Source of the DNA: Setophaga petechia
Taxonomy: Eukaryota; Chordata; Aves; Passeriformes; Parulidae
Reading direction: 5' to 3'
Length of the DNA stretch: 64,000 nucleotides
Assembly (NCBI GenBank): GCA_024362935.1
Contig: JANCRA010000003.1
Location: forward strand, 4,640,001 to 4,704,000
Shown one piece after another: positions 34,301 through 46,575 of the stretch (position 1 is its first letter; each line of letters opens with the position of its first letter). The notes under the pieces are model-generated. The model saw only the letters and a list, made by a program, of their open reading frames with translations. It was not told the DNA's origin and did not search any database. A program made the translations under genes and the position numbers.

Positions 34301-34920
34301 TGGAACTCCTCTTTTAATCCAACCGAGCTCAGGTGCCTCTCTCTGAGCTCACCTGGGCTCCAGAAGGAGTTCAGGACCTCTGTGCTCACCTGATCCTGGC
34401 TGAGCAGGTGTATCCCAAGTGATAAAGCCCTGCAGAGGACATCTCTGAGGGTCTCTGCCTGCCTGGATGGGCACTGGGGAGGGAGGACATGGTCTGACAC
34501 AAGGTGTTCTCAGCAGGGACCATGTCTGAGAGGACACAGGAGTAGATTTGGTGGCTGCCCCAGATGTTTGCAAGCATCCAGCCATGCCACGTATTATTTG
34601 GTGCTGACATGGAGTAGGAGGATGTTCTGCAGGCATGTGCAGCACCAGAAGGAACAGTGAGCTGCTTTTCTGCCCATCTTTTTCCTTTGCACGTTGTGTT
34701 TCCCATCTTGTCTTCACTAATCCTCATGCCAGAAACAAGGGAACCCTGCTGGGAGATGATTGCATTACGTTTTTCTCCCTCTTCTTGAGTGTGTGCCATG
34801 CTGAGAAGAGAGGAGTGGCTCAGCATACCTGCCTACAAGGGATAAAATCAACATTTCTGACATTCTCCTTCTGGCTACCCTCCATACATAAATTGTCTCC
34901 TGAAGCAGAAGTAAATATTC
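31307..34920. other. non-coding stretch, no gene recognised
   Basis: About 3.6 kb. The 179-codon minus-strand frame at 31307-31846 is among the longest in the window. It has no domain, no splice or promoter context and a plus-strand frame over part of it, so I treat it as chance. The GC-richer stretch at 34170-34560 has open frames on several reading frames (110, 122 and 146 codons, minus strand), again without domains. Confidence 0.45.
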
Positions 34921-34937
34921 TTTTTTTTTTTTTTTTT
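34921..34937. repeat. T17 homopolymer run
   Basis: Seventeen consecutive T. There is no retroposed gene sequence beside it that would mark it as the poly(A) tail of a processed pseudogene on the minus strand. Confidence 0.9.
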
Positions 34938-35614
34938 AGTAGGGCAATGAATACCAGTGTTCCAGTATATCATCCATATTAAAATATTTGCATATAAATA
35001 TAATCCAGAAAGGCATCTAGAGTCATGGTTTCCTAAAATTAGTAAAAGAAATTATGATCTAATTTAATTTCCTGCAAAGCAGTAGCTGCAGCATTTCTCA
35101 CCGTGATTCCTGCTTTATGATTTCTCACAAAGAAAATTCAGGCCTGAAGGTTGCAGAAGTTTCTTCCAAGCTTTTACTTGCTTGGTAGAGTTATTTTTTT
35201 CATTTCTTCTTCCTCTGCTGTGTTCTCCTCCACTGCTCTTGGCTGAAAAGCAGGAGAGAAGCACAGGAAGAGGCTCTGTGTTCCCTGTTCTCTGAGCCCA
35301 AAGCCCCCAAACTGCAGGACATGGAAATGCCTTTGTTGTGCAATTAATAAAAATAAGCAAAGTTCTTCCAAATCGTTTCTTGAGCAAGGAGAGTGTTGCA
35401 ATCCTATGTGAAGGAAAGGGGATCCATCCCAATGTATTTAGCAAACTATTAAATTGGAAGGATGGAAAGAGACAAATTTCTATAAAGAGAATTGGGAATG
35501 TCCTTTATGCTGTAGCAAAACAGCCTGGAAGCAGGAAGAGCAGTCAGGCTGTGATTTACTGACAGCTCTCAGTGCTCATGGTGGGCACCTGCACAGGTGT
35601 GGCTGTGGTGGGAC
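34938..35614. other. non-coding stretch, no gene recognised
   Basis: Unique DNA with short open frames on both strands (up to 109 codons at 35115-35444, minus). None shows a recognisable domain. Confidence 0.45.
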
Positions 35615-35765
35615 ACAGAATCACAGAATGTTGAGGCTTGGAACCAACCTTGAAGTCCATCTAATCCCAAAACCCCTTGCCATGGGCAGGGACACCTGTC
35701 CCTAGAGCAGGTTCCTCAAGGCCTTATCCAGCCTGGCTTTGAACACTGCCAGGGATGGGGCACTG
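35615..35765 (-). repeat. CR1 LINE 3' fragment
   Basis: Reading the plus strand, ACAGAATCACAGAATGTTGA (inverted tail) is followed by GGCTTGGAACCAACCTTGAA, CCATGGGCAGGGACACCTGT, CCCTAGAGCAGGTTCCTCAA and CCAGCCTGGCTTTGAACACT, then CCAGGGATGGGGCA. This is the reverse complement of a standard CR1 3' end. Similarity fades after about 35765, and the next 70 bp may be degraded CR1. Confidence 0.9.
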
Positions 35766-38460
35766 GGTCATGGCATGGGCCAGTCTCTAGCAGCCATTCC
35801 AGGAGCCCAAAGGCCAGAAACCTGCCTGGAGGGGTGTGAATGTCAGAGTTTTCAGGGACCCAAAAGGCTGTTTTGAGGCAGGAGGCAATAATCTCTCCCT
35901 CACATCCTGCAGTGATAAGGCAGGAAGGACAGGGCGTAAGGCACAGCAGTTTCCTGCAGCCTTACAGGATTCTGCAGCTGATTCTCATCTCTGGGAGTTC
36001 AGGGCTAAAATATCAGAAGAAAGAACAAATGATGCAATTGTCTGGAGTGTTTTATGGGATGCCTTTACAGCCAGCTCCTGGTTCTCCAGGGAGAGAAAAG
36101 AAGTGGAGAGGAAAAAAGTGAAGGCAAAACCCTGAGCAGAGAAGAGGCAGTGCCTGTCTCTCAAGGAAAGTGGCACCCAGGTGAGCAGGGATGTGGGGCC
36201 AGGGAGCCCCTGTGAGCCTGTCATGGTGGGAATGAGGCCCATCCACTGGTGCCTGGCTGGCACTAATGCTCAGGCTGGCTGTTTCAACATCCTTGGCCTG
36301 GCTTGTCCTGCCCTGAATAAGGAAGAACTGTAGTGGCTGACAGAGGAGCCCTCAGCATTCTCTTTACTGGTGCCACCTCAAATAGGAGTGGCAGACTAAA
36401 CAGCTCACCCTAAAGAACCAAAATTTGATAAATGCAGGAACCAAAACTCATGGCACATCTCCCATCAGGCTGAGGTCTGGTGGGGAAACATGTTGCTTTT
36501 TTACACCCCAATAAAATGAATCCACTAATTTCAAAGTGGACTGCATCTAAAGGCTGGATTTTAAGGGTTTTATTATCTCATGAAAACCTATTAACATGGC
36601 TTGTGGTTTGACCACATCCCTGGTTTATGCTGGTGTAATGCCAAGCATGATGTCAAGCTGCTGTTGTAAACAGGAAAGTCAGAGAGACTGTAACTTTCAG
36701 GTAGAAAGCTCTTTAGTAGCTGAACAGTTAAAGATTATGTTCACTATGTTTTCCTGCCTTGCAATTTCCTCATTCATAATGTATGAGTGAGATCATTAAA
36801 AGCAACATATTGGCTGATACCATCACAGCTGCTACCTAACTTTAACACTTCATAGCGAGGAATAACATTTCTCTTATGTGTGTCTTTGGAAAGGGAAAAA
36901 AAGAGTTGTAGCTGTAAGAACAGGGTAAAATGTTTAACCTCATAGAAAAATATTCACATGTTGGGCAATTGCACATTTGCTGGGAATGTTTTTTAAATGA
37001 ATAAAAAATATTAATCTCTTTTTTGTGAAGCCCTTTCACCTTTTGCATCTATCACAATATGGCAACATATTTTTCCCCTGCACAAAATCAATATTACATC
37101 AACTTCCCTAATAAAAAAGCATTAACTCCTACAATGAACACAAAACTTCATCTCTAGCCAGGGAATTTTAAATTCTACAATCCTTCACTGTTTAGAAACA
37201 TAATGATGATTATATTATGCCAAGGATGGGATGTGTCAGTCATATCAAACAGAGAGAAAGATGTCTTAGGGCTTCCAGGCATAAGCTCTGTGGTTGGTGT
37301 TTCATTTGTAAGCTGCCCAGGGTGCAGATCTGGTTAAATACATTAAATAAAAGTGTATTTAGGTTGACAGAAGGTAACTCTTTCAGCTGAAGAAAGGCAC
37401 TGTCCATTTTTCATGGGTAATCTGAATCTTTACAAACTTTGGGCCTACACTTTTACTTTTTACTTTTGAGGCAGAGGAATGGAAAGTATCTGCTATATAA
37501 AGCTGGCTTTTAATTTCCAAATATCCTATTTCATATTCCAACCTGAGACAGATGCTTATTATTTATAAATCATGCATCACCTCTAATAGCTCTGTTCCAT
37601 CACAAATTTGAGAGTTTCAAGGAGGGGGAGAAGAAGAAGGCCAAGTCCAAACCATCATGAAAAATGAATTAGCTGCCTTGGAAAGAGAGGGCATTCCCTC
37701 TGGGTGTGTAGCAACAACTCTGAACTAATCCCAGGTGGTTGGTCTCACTCTAACCACCTAAAGTCTGAATTTGCACATCTATGCCCCTCACTGAGGTGAT
37801 GCTCTCCCTCCTCTCACTCAGGCTTTGCACCATTCCAACACCAGTGGAGAACAGAGCCCCACGGGTTCATTAGTTTTAAACTTTGAGTCAAATAGCTAAA
37901 GCTGGGATGAAAGACTTTCCTTCTGTTGCAAATTCATAATTCATTTTAAGTGTGGCACATGAAGCAGAGGCAATAACATGGTCCTTTCTGAAAATCTTCG
38001 TTCAGGGTTTTAATTGTGTCTCAGAGGAATAAATGCAGGAGGGTTGCCTTCCTCCCTCCCACCCCCTTTCTTCCTCTGATAACAGCTTGGTTTTTACTAC
38101 CATCACTTATATCTTTTATGATTTCCAGCCTCTGACAGAAGTGCTCCACTACCCTTTCCTGTTCAATAATGAATGGACACATTTGAAGTTGCACATATTT
38201 GCACTTATGAGCTCATCCAGGCAAAAGATATAGGAAACGTGACTTATCTAAACACCAAAAGCAGCCAAGGGATCAAGTAAATCACACAACCCCCATTGCT
38301 GTTCCTTTGCTGTTCCTTTTTCCTGCCTCCTTGGTACCATACCTAAGAGAAAGAAGATTACATTCCTGCATCACATTTTCTGCTATTTCTTCCCAAGCTG
38401 CTGCAACAAACATCTCAAAGGGAAGTTACATCAGGTGTGCCCAGTTAACCTGGTTACATC
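35766..38460. other. non-coding stretch, no gene recognised
   Basis: Unique DNA. Two overlapping plus-strand frames of 93 and 99 codons (35836-36135) follow the CR1 end and carry no domain. The stretch 36950-37260 is AT-rich and enhancer-like in texture. A purine tract (GGAGGGGGAGAAGAAGAAGG) lies near 37620. Confidence 0.45.
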
Positions 38461-41400
38461 TCAGATTCTCACCTTTTGCAGCCAGTGGAGACCCAGTGGC
38501 ATTTTTGGCACACAGTTTATTTCATTAAAAGGAAGGTGCCCAGAACAGGCCAGCTGAAGCTCTGTCCCTGGGAGTGTCTGTTTCCTCAAGGGAACTGTGG
38601 CCACACTACAGGAGAGTGAGGAGGAGATCTCTAAAGGGGAGGGACAAGTGCATCTGGGGACAGAAGATGCTGCTTGTGAGCTTGGCCAGAGCCTCAAAAG
38701 GAAACCAAAAGGACACCAAATCTTGAATTTCCTTGTCAAGGCTGATGAGGGTGTGCAATAATTACTCTTTGAGTAACCACTGAAGTCAAAGTTTAGTGTG
38801 GCAGGTAACAAGGAGTAGGCAGGGAAAGCAGTTGGAAGGGTGCACTTACAGTTCCTTTTTGGGGTCACTGGAAAGCTGCAAAATGACAGTGTGCAGTCTC
38901 TGGAGCAGGACAGGCTTTCCCTGTGCTTAAAGCCAGGTTTATGCCAGAGGGAGCATTTTCCAAAAGCTGTCATAACTTCAGGTGCTCTTAAAATTCTCAC
39001 TAATCCCTAGGGTCTCTTAAAGACCAAATCAGTGAAAAATCAGGCGTCCACCCCAGGGCTTCTTCCATTCAAAGCACAGAGTTCACTCTTTTCTTATAAA
39101 ACACAACCAAGAAAAATACTTCTTCCTTTCACCTCTGCCTAGACTTTTATCTAATAGTCTAAAAGGACGCACTTCCAAAGCAGGAGAATCAGGAGAAATT
39201 CTGATTTTCACCTGAGGTGAACCAAGCCCCTCTTTTCCACTTCACAAAAACCCAGAACCTGAATGTGAGGAAGTGCTGGCTGTCAGCTAAGACACTCTTC
39301 TGTAGGTCGGGGATGTTGGTGTGTACCTGCTTGGGCAGAAGGAGGAATTTAGTGGAGATCCCTCACATGGAGAGTGAGTAGACCACTGGCCTACACCAGG
39401 AAGGGAGCAGACATTTCTTGGAGCTCAGGTTGGCCATGAGTGCCAGGTCTGCCCAGCAAAGGCTCCCCAGCCCTGAGGGGGTCTGAGGCAAAAAATGGGT
39501 TTGAATCCACATGGGCCTTTGGCATGCAGGAGACACCATGGTGATGAGCTCTGTAAACATCTTTCCTGAAGGACCTTTTTCATGGCATTCAGCCTGTTTA
39601 AAGTTTTACAAGAGGGACGCCTCTGGGGTGGGCTGCCACCAGGGGTACTACAGGGAGCCAGACATGCTTGGGTGCAGAGCCACAGGAGTTCTTTCTGTGC
39701 TTTATCTCCACCCCTATGTCTGGCTTTCCAGCCCCATGTTTGGCTTTCATTCCCAATCCTGGAGGTGACTCACTCAAAGAAAGAGGAAGAATTTAGCACT
39801 GTAAAATATGTAGGAGAGCTGTTGCTGCAAATAAATAATAAGAAATAAACCCGACCATTTTGGAGCGTAATGCTCAATATTCATATGCCATGTGGTTTTA
39901 GGTTTGTAAAGTGAAAGCTTTAGAAACAGCTTTTGTTCAATCAAAAAAGGAAATAAATTACATCCACCGTAAAAGAACAATAAAATATTCTGCCTCTGGA
40001 CTTCTTCTGGACAGAAATATTCTGCCTTTTGAATTCCAAATTTTCTTTGGGAAGGTATCTTTTACAGCCAAGGCTGAAACCCCCCAAAACTGGGAACAAC
40101 TGGCACCATGTGCACGTAGTCTCTGTAGTGCCAGTGGGCACTGCTGCAAAAAAACATGGCTGGTATTCATGCAAAAGTCCTCCTTGCAAAAGTCTTCCCT
40201 CACTCAGGCAAGCATCAGGAGAGCTTGAAATGTAAAACACATCCCTATGTGATGATGAAAGAAAAATCACTTAGAAGAAGACAAGGAGAAATTGAAGTTA
40301 CTCACTCAAACAGGTCAGGCTGACAAATTGCTTCTGCTGTCTTCATTCATCCACATAATGGCTCCCCCATTCCCTGGCCAGTTATAGAAGAATAATTATC
40401 TCTTTCAGATCAGCTGCCTTGGCTTCATCATAAATCATTTCTTTCCTCCCCTCTTGCACTACCACTGCCTCCTTCCCATTTTTATCAACATTTCTTTCCC
40501 ACAAGCCTTTCAAAGTCCAGCTTTTGATTGACTAAATGCACCTTATGACCAAAAACCTCCTGTGAACTCACCATTTTTTGTCACTCAACTCAAAATCCTT
40601 CTTTTCCAGCCATATGCTTGCCTGTGATGAGTTCATAGAGCTCAAATGAGAACAAGCTGGTCATGTGACATAAAGGATAACATGAGATTAATAAAATTGA
40701 GCCATGCCTGAACCTGCAAGGGGATATTCTGGTCTTTTCAAAGCTCCACGCAAACCTCACACTGCTAAGAAGGCCTGGGATCTTCAAGCAAAGCATTTCT
40801 GCTTATGTGTAATCCCACTAAAGATGCAGAAGTCCCTGAAGAATGAGGCAGGTGGGAACAGCCACACCTGAGGAATCATCATGAAAGTTTAAGTTCATTG
40901 CTGGGTGTTGGCAGAGCACTTGGATGCCATCTAGTTTGTGATGGACTTGCCCAAAATGGGCTGAACCCGATGAATTAGTAGGGCAGTAAATGAAGCCTGT
41001 TCCTTTCTCCTGCAGGACAGATGCTGTGTCAGAGCCAAAAACAGCTCTCTGCTTCTCTTTTTATCTTGGCTCCCCTTGGCACAAGTCAGTCCCACACCCT
41101 GCCCCACCCAGACTATCCTCTGCTTCTGCCATCCCAAATTGTCCAGCACTGGCAGAAAGATGCTTTGCCCTCCTCCTCCTGGCTGCTTTAATTTACCCAG
41201 CTGACTGACACCTTCCCACTCTCCCTGCTCACCTCTCAGTCCCATTTGCCTCAGACCTTCAGCAGCCAAATCATGGCTCTGCTTGAGTCAATGACAAAAA
41301 TCACACAGTCCCAGAAAGCCCCAGTTTCACTGGAGCTGTTATCAGAGCAAATAGCCAGAGGGCTGATGCCCCAGTGATGGACAGAGTGCCTTCATGCTGA

Positions 41401-42346
41401 AATGCCTTTTTGTGCACAGTCCATTGGCTTCCTATGATTCCATAATAAAAGCTCTTATCCATTTTTCTGTCTACTATTGTGTGAGGTTTTCTGGTATTAT
41501 TACAGTATCTTGGCCATTTTAAAGTTTCAAAAGGCCTTTTTAATACATTAAATGAGCTGGTAAAAATTCTGTAATTTGCTGACAAGAAACAAGAGGAAAA
41601 TCATCCAGAGTAGCCATTGTGGATTTCCCTTCTTTTCTCTCTTTTTCTCATTCAGGTTTTCTGGAATACATGTGGTAAAGCTTCCCTGCCTGAAAAAACT
41701 GGATAGAGCAAGAACTCTTAGGGGTCCTGGTGAAAATAATGTTGGATGTTCTCAGCAGAAAAGTCTAACAATCTTTTAAAACCCAAAAGGCCAAATGGCC
41801 CAGTGGCATTTTTTTCTCTTCATTTATTTACACATTCTGGTTCTCAAAAATGCAATAAAACAAGCTTGACACCCTACTTGGGCAATAAAAATAAGCTCTC
41901 ACTACTGAGTTATGAGTGCCTGAAAATAAATTAAGACAGACATGTATAACCCTTTGCAGTGACAACAGCTCAGAGACAATGGGGTGAAGTTTTTTCCCCA
42001 AGGCTGGGTGCGGCAACCCTTAGTCTGTGAGTTTTGGGGATTTCTGTAGTTTTTGAAGGTCCTGATGCAAAGCCCTTTGTTTATAGTGTGCATGGCCCTG
42101 GTTAACAGTAAAACACTGCTTACAGGAGGCACAGCTGGCAGCCTCCAGAAGGGCTTTGAACAGAAGAGAGAAGGAAACAAGTGCTTCAAATTGGAGCTGA
42201 TGGATGCTGCCAAATCCATCTGCAGCACCTTGGCTTGCTTTTCTCTCTCTGATTTGACACAGCCTCTTTCCACAGGGTGTGGTGGGGGCACAGTGGGCTG
42301 AACCAGCACCAGGCTGCAATCAAATGGTGCTCACCCATTTCCTTTG
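38461..42346. other. non-coding stretch, no gene recognised
   Basis: The 179-codon minus-strand frame at 38461-39000 ties for longest in the window. It is serine/proline/cysteine rich, has no domain and is treated as chance. Small local duplications occur: TTGCTGTTCCT twice near 38298-38320, AATATTCTGCCT twice near 39983-40028, and GCAAAAGTCYTCC twice near 40172-40198. An AT-rich block at 41430-41570 (CATAATAAAAGCTCTTATCC, TTTTTAATACATTAAATGAG) has enhancer-like texture. Confidence 0.45.
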
Positions 42347-43030
42347 TGATTTGGTTTGGAAAGACAGGTGTCTGTTAAGGAAGGCAGGAGCCTTCTTTGA
42401 AATGGAAAATGTAAACCCCCTCTCTCCAAACTATTATAATTTTGAAATTAAGGGACTCTCAGGCAAGGATATGGGAACAGGAATAACAGATCTTTAGTAG
42501 GAAAATTTAAATAAAAATGCAATAATACAAAACCAGAAAACTGCCAGAGTCAGAATACAACCTGACACCCTGTTGGTCAGGCTGTTGGTAGCAGTCCCAT
42601 TAAATGGCAGCTGCAGCCCTCCTGCAGTGACAGGTGTGGGTCTGTTGGAGCAGTGATCCTGTAGAAGGGTGGAGTTTTCCTCTGAAGGTCCCGTGGTGGT
42701 GTAGATGAGCCTGATATTCCTCTGGGAATCCAGAGAAGAAAGCTGCTTCTCTGGGAATACAGAGGGGAGAAGCTGCCTGTGGTGTTCCAAATGTCAGATT
42801 ATATCCAGGTAGGAATGCTTGGCTCCTCCCCTGGGCAGAGCATCTCCCAAGGGGATGATGGAATTTTATCAATGACACTCAATGGCCCATTAACAGAAGA
42901 TATTACCTGGAGGGAGGATTGGTTGTGGAAGAGAAGAAGAAAATTGCCCAATTAAAAGAAGATACTGCCCCACCTCTAACAGATGGCAAATAGAATATAC
43001 ACCCTCACAAACATCCTTCAACCTAAGACA
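42347..43030 (+). mobile_element. solo LTR of an endogenous retrovirus (684 bp, passerine type)
   Basis: The block begins TGATTTGGTTTGGAAAGACA and ends CAACCTAAGACA. I recognise it from memory as a songbird LTR whose usual start is TGTCTTGGTTTGG. Landmarks in order are CAGGTGTCTGTTAAGGAAGG, TTATAATTTTGAAATTAAGG, ACACCCTGTTGGTCAGGCTG, CAGTGATCCTGTAGAAGGGT, GGAATGCTTGGCTCCTCCCC, TGACACTCAATGGCCCATTA and GGAGGGAGGATTGGTTGTGG. Flanks CTTTG (42342-42346) and CTTAG (43031-43035) match at 4 of 5 bases, consistent with a 5-bp target duplication. An AATAAA lies at 42510-42515. Orientation as plus is inferred from the remembered consensus. No internal viral genes flank it, so it is a solo LTR. Open frames inside it (for example 92 and 98 codons, minus) are not genes. 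Confidence 0.85.
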
Positions 43031-45749
43031 CTTAGGGAGACTGGGATGATGGCTGCTGTGGGGACAGGGATCCACATGGACTTTGGGAGGAAGTAGAGAG
43101 GTAAGAGTTCAATAACTCATGTGATAAACTCCTCAACATTATATGCAGGTTTTGGATGTGTATATTTCATGCTACCTCCTTCCTTCCTTCCTTCCCCTGT
43201 CCCTGCCTTGCTTAATTAGATGTCCCCAGTGAGAACAACAGGTAGATTCATTGTGCTTGCAGCTGAGGCAGGAGTAATTACATTATTCCTTTTCCTTGTC
43301 ACCTGAACATATATTCTAGCCAATAAGTCATACGTGAGAGATAAATCATGGCAGATATTGCCATATTCCTTCCCTCCATTGTCTTTCGCCCTTGCATCAT
43401 GAAGAGCACAAGCAGCTCTACTGCTGCCTTCAGACATAGCACAGCTGGGGTACTTCTCCCCTCTCCCTGGATTTTCTGAAAGAGTAAATTTCTCAATTTT
43501 ATTTCAGCTCCCTGTGGGGAGAGGGAGGGTAGCTCTACTCCTCAGTGTGGCTGGAGCGCTTAAAGGTCCTGCTTGTCTTTCTGCCCATCTAACACATTTC
43601 TCATGGCAGCTGCCATTTCTCCAGACATCCCTGTGTTTTTCCCTGTGAGGGACATGCCAGCTGCCAGTGTGACTGTCTGGCTCCAGGAACTTTTCAGGTG
43701 ATGTTCATCTGGCTTCAGATGAACTTTTCAGACCCCAAGGCCACCATGGACCATGCAGAGTGAATGCTGGGGTGGCCAGGGCCTCATGGCAAACAGGCCC
43801 AGGCCTTCCGTTCCTGTGGGGGAGCAGTTTCAGGCCTTTCAGCTCTGGAGAGCCAGACTTTACTGAACATAAACTAAATGCTTGGTTTCTGAAATAGAGA
43901 AATGGCACAGACACTTGGTAAGGCAGAGCAGAAATAAAAAGGATTTATAGCCCCATCTCTCTCTGCCCACTGCATCCTTCCTTCCAGGCTTGCACTCAGC
44001 TGAATCCCTCTGGCCCCTAGGAAGTGCTTTCCCTCGTATCCTTTGACCCTGTTGCTGCGGAAAACATGAAACTTTCTACAATAATCTTAGAGCCTTTAGT
44101 TGTTCAGGAATTCAGCTCTGCTCCTGGCTGCTGTCTCCATTTGGAGAGCTGAGATGTGCAGCAGTCTTGTGGGAGACATGCACAGCTTAGGGCAATTGTT
44201 GGGGCCCTGGCACGACTTCCAGCAAAAAATGCCCATCTCCATCAACTAGATGTAGCGATTTAGGCCTCCAGACTGAGGCACTCTGAATTAAAATTCAAAT
44301 TTGTGCCAAGAGCAGAGGAGAAACATCCAAAAAGGGGAGCAAACACTGTAGTTTCATATCTAGGGTTGGTTCTGCCCCTTCTGCACAAAGCCAGTGGGTG
44401 AGACAACATGAAATAGTCCACAGCAGTGGGTAAATTTGGTTGTAGGGAAAATTCATAACCCAAGAGAAGCACAGGAATTACAGATGAAGGAATTTGATGG
44501 CTAAGGAGATGCTAATCAGGGTACAGCTAAAAAAGTTGGTATTTGGATTTTGTGAGTCCTTTAAAAATGTCTCATAGAGTGGCCCTGAATGGAAAATTGG
44601 ACAGAAATTTCCATACTCATAGGCAGGGACAGGTCTCTGACCCCAAGAGATGCTATCCTGCTCCCTGGCTGTCCTAAGTCAGAGGATGGCTCTCAAACCT
44701 TTGCAACTCTTTCTGCATGAATTCCTGATGCCACAGACTCTGATTTTGTAGTTTATCTGCAAGGAAGAGATTTAACATCCACTGTATTTTTATTAGAAAA
44801 TTGTCAGTTCCAGTTTTTAGCAGTAATAATGAGACCTAACCTGCAGCTTTTAAAATGCTTGAATGGGGAAGGGTTGAGGAACATAAAGCTGCAGCACAAG
44901 GCCACATCAGAATATTTGCAATTTTTAGTGTGTCTGAGGAACAAGGGTACAGCTTTGGGTATGTGAAAGAGGTGATCTACAACTTGAACCAAGTAGCCAT
45001 GCTTGGAGATAAAACACTTGCCCAATAGGAGATAAAGAAATAAATCGGTCTAATACAACAGAATAACAAAAACCAACTGATTTTGTTTACTGAGGTTTGC
45101 TAACCAATTTCACCCCATGACCTACAAAACAAAGCTCGTACTTAAAATCCAATTCTCCGCTCTGCTGCAAAAGAACAATTAGGAAATAACTCTGCAATAG
45201 CAGTGGATGTACCAGACTGAGACATATGCTCTTAATCACAGATAACAACAATATTTATGGGAGGGTGGGGTGTTGATATAAATTGCCCTATTAAAAAAAA
45301 AGCCACAACCAAAAAAAACCCCATTCTGCTTAGAGAGTTAGTGAGAGGGAAATATAAATAGGATTTGAAAGAAAACCACCAGCAGTTCAGCTAATGCTTG
45401 TGTACAAAGAATGAACCAGAGCCAAGCCAGACACATTTGTGAAAACTGGGCCATGTGGAATTAGACATAGTGCTGATAAAACTGCAGAAATGTCTACCAG
45501 CTGCAAGAGAGACTGGATCTTCACACGGTAAGACAGCAGATAAGATGGCCTTCCAACTTACAAGTGGAGATGGAAAGGAAATGCATTCTTATTTCCCTTT
45601 TACATGTGAAGAGTCAATGGGTGAAGAGGTGATGGCTGTTTCTTTAAATAGGTTGAAGCCTCTTCTCTGGATTTCAGAAAATAATACAACTCAAGCCTAT
45701 GCTTTTAATTACTTTTCTCTCCAAAATACAGTTCCAGTTAGCACAGCAT
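43031..45749. other. non-coding stretch with a CCTT microsatellite
   Basis: Unique DNA. A short (CCTT)n tract lies at 43175-43195. The part at 45160-45290 (CTCTTAATCACAGATAACAA, CAATATTTATGG) has AT-rich enhancer-like texture. No genes were recognised. Confidence 0.45.
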
Positions 45750-45895
45750 GAACCCTGACAGAGCTCAGGGGGTGTTTGGACAATGTTCTCAGACACATGG
45801 TGTGATTCTTTGAGTGTCCTGTGCAAGGCCAGGAGTTGGATTTCGTTGATCCTTGTGAGTCCTTTCCAGCTCAGGATTTTCTGTGATTCTATGGG
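45750..45895 (+). repeat. CR1 LINE 3' fragment (CCAGGAGTTGGA subfamily)
   Basis: The blocks AGGGGGTGTTTGGACAATGT, CTCAGACACATGGTGTGATT, TGTCCTGTGCAAGGCCAGGA, GTTGGATTTCGTTGATCCTT, GTGAGTCCTTTCCAGCTCAG and GATTTTCTGTGATTCTATGG form a clear CR1 3' end with the octamer tail. It is the same subfamily as 22185-22312 and better preserved. Confidence 0.88.
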
Positions 45896-45898
45896 ATG

Positions 45899-46000
45899 TG
45901 TCTTAGTTTGGAGATGAAAATTGTGGCTGGGCAAGGCTGGGAGAGGCTCTCTGGGGCAGGCTGGTCCATGCCAGGAACCAAGTGAGAACATCTTTGAAGC
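45899..46000 (+). mobile_element. possible LTR fragment (TGTCTTAGTTTGG start)
   Basis: Directly after the CR1 tail, TGTCTTAGTTTGGAGATGAA resembles the 5' end of passerine LTRs such as the one at 42347 (TGTCTTRGTTTGG). The following GGCTGGGCAAGGCTGGGAGA also has LTR-like texture. No 3' end or target duplication could be identified, so this is tentative. Confidence 0.3.
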
Positions 46001-46569
46001 GCGCTGTCATTGTCATCCTGGTGCACACAGTTCCTTTATCAGTATTTGAAACATCTTAGAACAGACTAAGCCCCAAATCAACAGCCAGCAGGAGGCTGCT
46101 GATATTCCTCAACAGACCCTCATTATGCTGCTTTTATAAAGGAAAAAACAGATAAAGCATAGCATTTTGCCTGGAGCAAGACTACAGATTTTGGTGTCTG
46201 GCCCATAACTGTCAGCAAAGAGAGGATGTTAAACTGAGCCCAGCTCCCCTGCTCCCACCCAGCTTGGGTGAGGGGGCTTACATGTTTCATCATGCCACTT
46301 TCATATTTTATTTAACTGAGAAGTCCATAAAGTCCCTTTAAATAGAAACAATTGTTTGAATAATTTATCCCAGAGTAATTTCCGTTTTGTTCCTGAGCCT
46401 GCTGAAGCCGGCACTGCCCGCTGCTGGGAGCTGGCACGGTGCACGTGCTGCAGGCTACCAGGGAAATCAGGAGGCACAAAACCCCCAGTGCCCATGCCAA
46501 GCCTGCTCCTGCGCTCCTTCCAGAGCCTGAAGTCTCCCCTGACCTTGGGAGCAAACCCTTGCAAGGTTT
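46001..46569. other. non-coding stretch upstream of an LTR
   Basis: Unique DNA. An AT-rich block at 46285-46385 (TTTCATCATGCCACTTTCAT, TGTTTGAATAATTTATCC) is followed by a GC-rich stretch. Long frames on both strands (117 and 119 codons) cross the LTR start at 46576 and are not credible genes. Confidence 0.4.
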
Positions 46570-46575
46570 GCTGTG

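Noticed and set aside
34921..34937. T17 run as the tail of a processed pseudogene
   Set aside because: No gene-like sequence or target duplication next to it.
38461..39000. 179-codon open frame, minus strand
   Set aside because: Serine/proline/cysteine-rich text with no domain and no supporting context.
42494..42878. Two minus-strand frames of 92-98 codons
   Set aside because: They lie wholly inside the 684-bp LTR and are antisense to it.
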